This document shows positions 5,729-7,601 of a stretch of DNA of 7,601 nucleotides, in pieces; positions within the stretch are counted from its first letter, which is position 1; each line of letters starts with the position of its first letter. Made by a program: the position numbers and the translations under genes. This DNA is from Hominiventricola aquisgranensis (lineage in GTDB: Bacteria > Bacillota > Clostridia > Lachnospirales > Lachnospiraceae). The notes under the pieces were generated by a model. It made no database searches and was not told the DNA's origin. It saw only the letters and a program-made list of their open reading frames with translations. The DNA lies in NCBI RefSeq assembly GCF_040096225.1, contig NZ_JBBMFC010000057.1, positions 1-7,601 on the forward strand. Reading direction: 5' to 3'.

Positions 5729-5773
5729 AAATGCACAGTTCACGATAAGCTAAGAACTGTGCATTTCTTTTTT
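5729..5773 (+). terminator. Rho-independent terminator after the cupin gene
   Basis: AAATGCACAGTTC (5729-5741) and GAACTGTGCATTT (5754-5766) pair perfectly over 13 bp around a 12-base loop and are followed by C and six T (5768-5773). It begins 20 bases after the cupin stop. A short A-run on the other side could give weak termination for minus-strand transcription too. Confidence 0.85.
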
Positions 5774-5784
5774 GTTCAATATTA

Positions 5785-5816
5785 CGTTTTCTCAATTTTT
5801 CAAACTTGAATTTTCT
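5785..5816. repeat. Imperfect dispersed repeat, copy 2
   Basis: This copy, starting CGTTTTCTCAATTTTTCAAA, matches 4827-4858 at about 26 of 32 positions. It overlaps the end of the zinc-ribbon fragment. In the frame shared with copy 1, the minus strand reads KFKFEKLRKRN. Confidence 0.35.
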
Positions 5817-5958
5817 TATGCTCCTGTTCTATTTTACAACCACAGTGTGGACAATATTCTTCACTATTTATAGGTACAACCCTTAATGATTTGCCACAGA
5901 ATGGACATTGATTTTTGATTACAATTATGATTAACCTATTATAAGTTATGCCACTTCA
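5800..5958 (-). pseudogene. Zinc-ribbon C-terminal fragment without a start
   Basis: The minus strand has an open stretch ending at TGA (5800-5802) that encodes a treble-clef-like zinc ribbon: NQCPFCGKSL, 14 residues between the two CxxC knuckles, then YCPHCGCKIEQEHKKIQV. It is preceded by hydrophobic LIIIVI and bounded upstream by an in-frame TGA (5956-5958). I see no ATG, GTG or TTG with a ribosome binding site, so it is probably the tail of a membrane-anchored zinc-ribbon protein whose front is lost. The coding pattern (paired CPxC motifs) is too specific to be chance. Confidence 0.5.
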
Positions 5959-6060
5959 ATTTTTGCAAATATCATCCAATCTGCAATACATGAAATTAAA
6001 ATAACTATTCCTAAAAATGCAGGTACTCCTGCAAATTGTTCTAAATAATTTGAATGAATT
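5946..6060 (-). pseudogene. Hydrophobic C-terminal gene fragment
   Basis: Just downstream of the CPBP gene, in the same frame but after TAA and TGA, the minus strand reads a membrane-like peptide (YLEQFAGVPAFLGIVILIS then CIADWMIFAKIEVA) ending at TAA (5946-5948). No start codon or ribosome binding site precedes it. It looks like the last segment of a deleted membrane-protein gene, perhaps the same one that ended in the adjacent zinc ribbon. The family is not recognised. Confidence 0.35.
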
Positions 6061-6065
6061 CAATA

Positions 6066-7091
6066 TTATGCTTTTTTCTCCTTAAATGGCTTCAGAAAGA
6101 TCACCCATCCAAAGATCAGCAGATTCATTACCAGTGCAACAGGAATATCTCCCCAGTGGATTTGCTGATTCTGAAGTACATCCGCAGAGTACGTTCCTGA
6201 AAAAACTACCACCATATTATTATTCAGAAAATGAATAATTATCGGGACCCAGATATTCTGGGTTTTCATATAAGTATATGCCATAAAAATCCCCAGTGAA
6301 ATACAGGTAACAAACTGGCTTGCCAGAGCCGCCAGCCCCATATCCGGCGTAGTGTAATAGAAGAAGTCTATTGGTAGATGCCATACAGCCCACACACAGC
6401 CCAAAAGGATTACGCCGCCTTTTAGTCCAAATTTTTTCTGAAGAAGAGGCTGAAGATAATATCTCCATCCGTATTCTTCTCCAAAGAATGCCACTACTGA
6501 CAGGAAAAAGTTTACCAAAACAGTAAAAAATATGATCCAGGTAGTAGGATTTGCCATTATTTTGCCAAATTCAGAAAGCTGGCCGCTCAGAGCACAGGCA
6601 ATCACAAATCTGAGAAGATATAATCCAATAAACAACAGGATCATACGAATAGATATATTCCAATGTTCGCTGTTCAGTCCATAGGATCTGCGCTTTTCTT
6701 TACCGGATTGCAGAAGAAGAATCCAGAAAATAACGCTGCCACCTATTATAACGTAATTCATGATCGGTGCCCACTGAGAATATGGCATGCTCATCAGATC
6801 TCTATTTTGGGGAGCCAGAACAGAAGCCGCCGTGCAGACAACCAGCACCGCCGTGAGAGCTACAAAGAATATGTAAAAAGCCGTTGGAAGATTTTTATCT
6901 CCTTTTTTGGTAATTAAATAAGCCATCATCACACCTGCTGCTGGATACAGCATCTGCGCATTTGGAAAAGCGCTGAGATCAAGACCTTTTCCATAGCTAT
7001 ACCACATCAGAAGTCCCATTACATATGTGATTCCGTATGCTATAATCACATAGATCAATAGCTGTTTTTTCTCTGTTTGCATAAATTTCAT
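6066..7091 (-). CDS. CPBP-family intramembrane metalloprotease
   Basis: This 341-residue polytopic membrane protein belongs to the CPBP (CAAX protease and bacteriocin-processing, Abi) family of glutamate-type intramembrane proteases. The three signature motifs are intact: FFGEEYGWR with Glu205, Glu206 and Arg210; CVWAVWHLP with His238; and HFLNNN with His287 and Asn291. About eight hydrophobic segments surround them. Such proteins cleave membrane-embedded substrates or give self-immunity to bacteriocins; the substrate here is unknown and no bacteriocin precursor is visible nearby. The ATG at 7091 has AAGGAGG (7097-7103) five bases upstream. It lies 28 bases after the small membrane protein gene and is probably co-transcribed with it. 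Decayed coding sequence follows; no strong terminator is seen. Confidence 0.92.
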   Translation of the reverse strand: MKFMQTEKKQLLIYVIIAYGITYVMGLLMWYSYGKGLDLSAFPNAQMLYPAAGVMMAYLITKKGDKNLPTAFYIFFVALTAVLVVCTAASVLAPQNRDLMSMPYSQWAPIMNYVIIGGSVIFWILLLQSGKEKRRSYGLNSEHWNISIRMILLFIGLYLLRFVIACALSGQLSEFGKIMANPTTWIIFFTVLVNFFLSVVAFFGEEYGWRYYLQPLLQKKFGLKGGVILLGCVWAVWHLPIDFFYYTTPDMGLAALASQFVTCISLGIFMAYTYMKTQNIWVPIIIHFLNNNMVVVFSGTYSADVLQNQQIHWGDIPVALVMNLLIFGWVIFLKPFKEKKA

Positions 7092-7119
7092 AATTTCCTC
7101 CTTGCAACTTCAAAGTTAT

Positions 7120-7437
7120 TTACTTCTCTTCATATTTTTTAACGATAACTAAACTATAAGCAGCCATAATTACAATTGTTTCCACCATCACACCAATAAC
7201 CGACAACAGAACGTATGGTGTATTTTGATCATCTAACAGCGGAATTCCTAATATAACAAAAATGATTCCATAGATTATAAACAATAGTCCGCTCGCACGA
7301 TTGTAACCTTTAACATCTTTTACTTTTATTGTTTCGGTATTAGCCCAGAATCCAACGGGATTCTTAGAAAACATATCTTTTATTCCTAATCCAATTATAA
7401 ACACTCCCAAAAGTGACCATATAACAAACCCAATCAT
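7120..7437 (-). CDS. Small three-helix membrane protein of unknown function
   Basis: This 105-residue protein has three hydrophobic segments (about 3-19, 49-68 and 75-97) with a polar loop between the first two (SKNPVGFWANTETIKVKDVK) and a charged tail (VKKYEEK). Similar short proteins, starting MIGFVIW-like and carrying VGFWAN plus DVKxYN, occur widely in gut Firmicutes as hypothetical proteins; I know no function. The ATG at 7437 is chosen because AAGGAG sits seven bases upstream. A longer reading from 7497 adds a basic, unconvincing N-terminus without a ribosome binding site. It precedes the CPBP gene by 28 bases and may act with it or only share its transcript. Confidence 0.78.
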   Translation of the reverse strand: MIGFVIWSLLGVFIIGLGIKDMFSKNPVGFWANTETIKVKDVKGYNRASGLLFIIYGIIFVILGIPLLDDQNTPYVLLSVIGVMVETIVIMAAYSLVIVKKYEEK

Positions 7438-7496
7438 ATTGTTTCTCCTTACAAACCGCATTAAAACCATAATGAGACACATTCTTGTATTTCCCA

Positions 7497-7531
7497 AAAT
7501 CGAGATTTACTAATTCTACAAATCCCGATTT
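7497..7531 (-). terminator. Hairpin between two minus-strand genes, weak terminator
   Basis: AAATCGAGATTT (7497-7508) and AAATCCCGATTT (7520-7531) pair over 12 bp with one mismatch (G-T in RNA of one strand) around an 11-base loop. It begins just past the stop of the partial upstream gene. Only four U residues follow on the minus strand, so termination would be partial. It could instead be an operator. Confidence 0.4.
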
Positions 7532-7533
7532 GT

Positions 7534-7601
7534 TTAACCTCTTAAAATCTTTTTCTTTACAAACATGGAAATTAACTCTGCTACAATTCCTAAGAGCAAA
7601 T
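7534..7601 (-). CDS. C-terminal end of a membrane protein (partial)
   Basis: The minus strand enters the window in a frame that reads LLLGIVAELISMFVKKKILRG and stops at TAA (7534-7536). A hydrophobic helix followed by a basic cytoplasmic tail is typical of the end of a membrane protein. It is followed by the hairpin and then the small membrane protein gene on the same strand. Only 21 residues are visible, so the family cannot be named and the call rests on this pattern. Confidence 0.45.
   Translation of the reverse strand, partial: LLLGIVAELISMFVKKKILRG

Noticed and set aside
6014..6035. TGCAGG-TACT-CCTGCA inverted repeat
   Set aside because: A 6-bp stem inside a decayed coding fragment with no T-run or nearby promoter; probably chance.
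7438..7600. Long minus-strand open frame running through the upstream hairpin into the small membrane protein start
   Set aside because: Its translation has no hydrophobic or domain pattern, spans a hairpin and a ribosome binding site, and conflicts with the more convincing partial membrane-protein tail.
1..7601. CRISPR array, rRNA or riboswitch
   Set aside because: No regularly spaced repeats, no rRNA-like conserved stretches and no recognisable riboswitch core were seen on either strand.

Overview
The window looks like chromosome of a low-to-moderate G+C Gram-positive anaerobe, most likely a gut clostridium of the Lachnospiraceae type. This is inferred from strong AGGAGG-type ribosome binding sites, A/T-rich spacers, a FUSC transporter behind a two-component kinase, CPBP proteases and IS256-type transposase debris. 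The species cannot be fixed from the sequence.

Layout. (1) 1-2144, plus strand: a membrane sensor histidine kinase followed by a FUSC-family membrane transporter, apparently the tail of a regulator-kinase-transporter operon that begins left of the window. (2) 2145-2600: a wrecked IS256-family insertion sequence on the minus strand, with its transposase N-terminus frameshifted, the rest deleted and one terminal inverted repeat left. (3) 2630-4800, minus strand: a compact self-contained cassette, promoter > MarR-type regulator > radical SAM protein A (DUF5131/phage Gp37-like) > radical SAM protein B (spore-photoproduct-lyase-like) > terminator. The genes overlap by 4 and 13 bases. This matches the 'radical SAM mobile pair' system, whose function I do not know to be established. 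A perfect 17-bp inverted repeat covers the promoter -10 region and the ribosome binding site of the first gene. (4) 4882-5773: a divergent HxlR-type regulator and small cupin gene sharing a control region that contains an inverted repeat, with a clear terminator after the cupin. (5) 5785-6065: decayed coding debris, including a zinc-ribbon tail. (6) 6066-7437, minus strand: a small three-helix membrane protein followed by a CPBP intramembrane protease, probably one transcript. (7) 7534-7601: the C-terminal tail of another membrane protein running off the window.

The radical SAM cassette is the item of most interest. Two different CxxxCxxC iron-sulfur enzymes are translationally coupled to each other and to their own repressor-like protein, in a unit bounded by a hairpin-bearing promoter and a terminator and lying next to insertion-sequence debris. 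The mosaic order (kinase/transporter, dead IS, radical SAM cassette, HxlR/cupin, gene debris, protease) suggests a region that repeatedly accepts small cargo modules.
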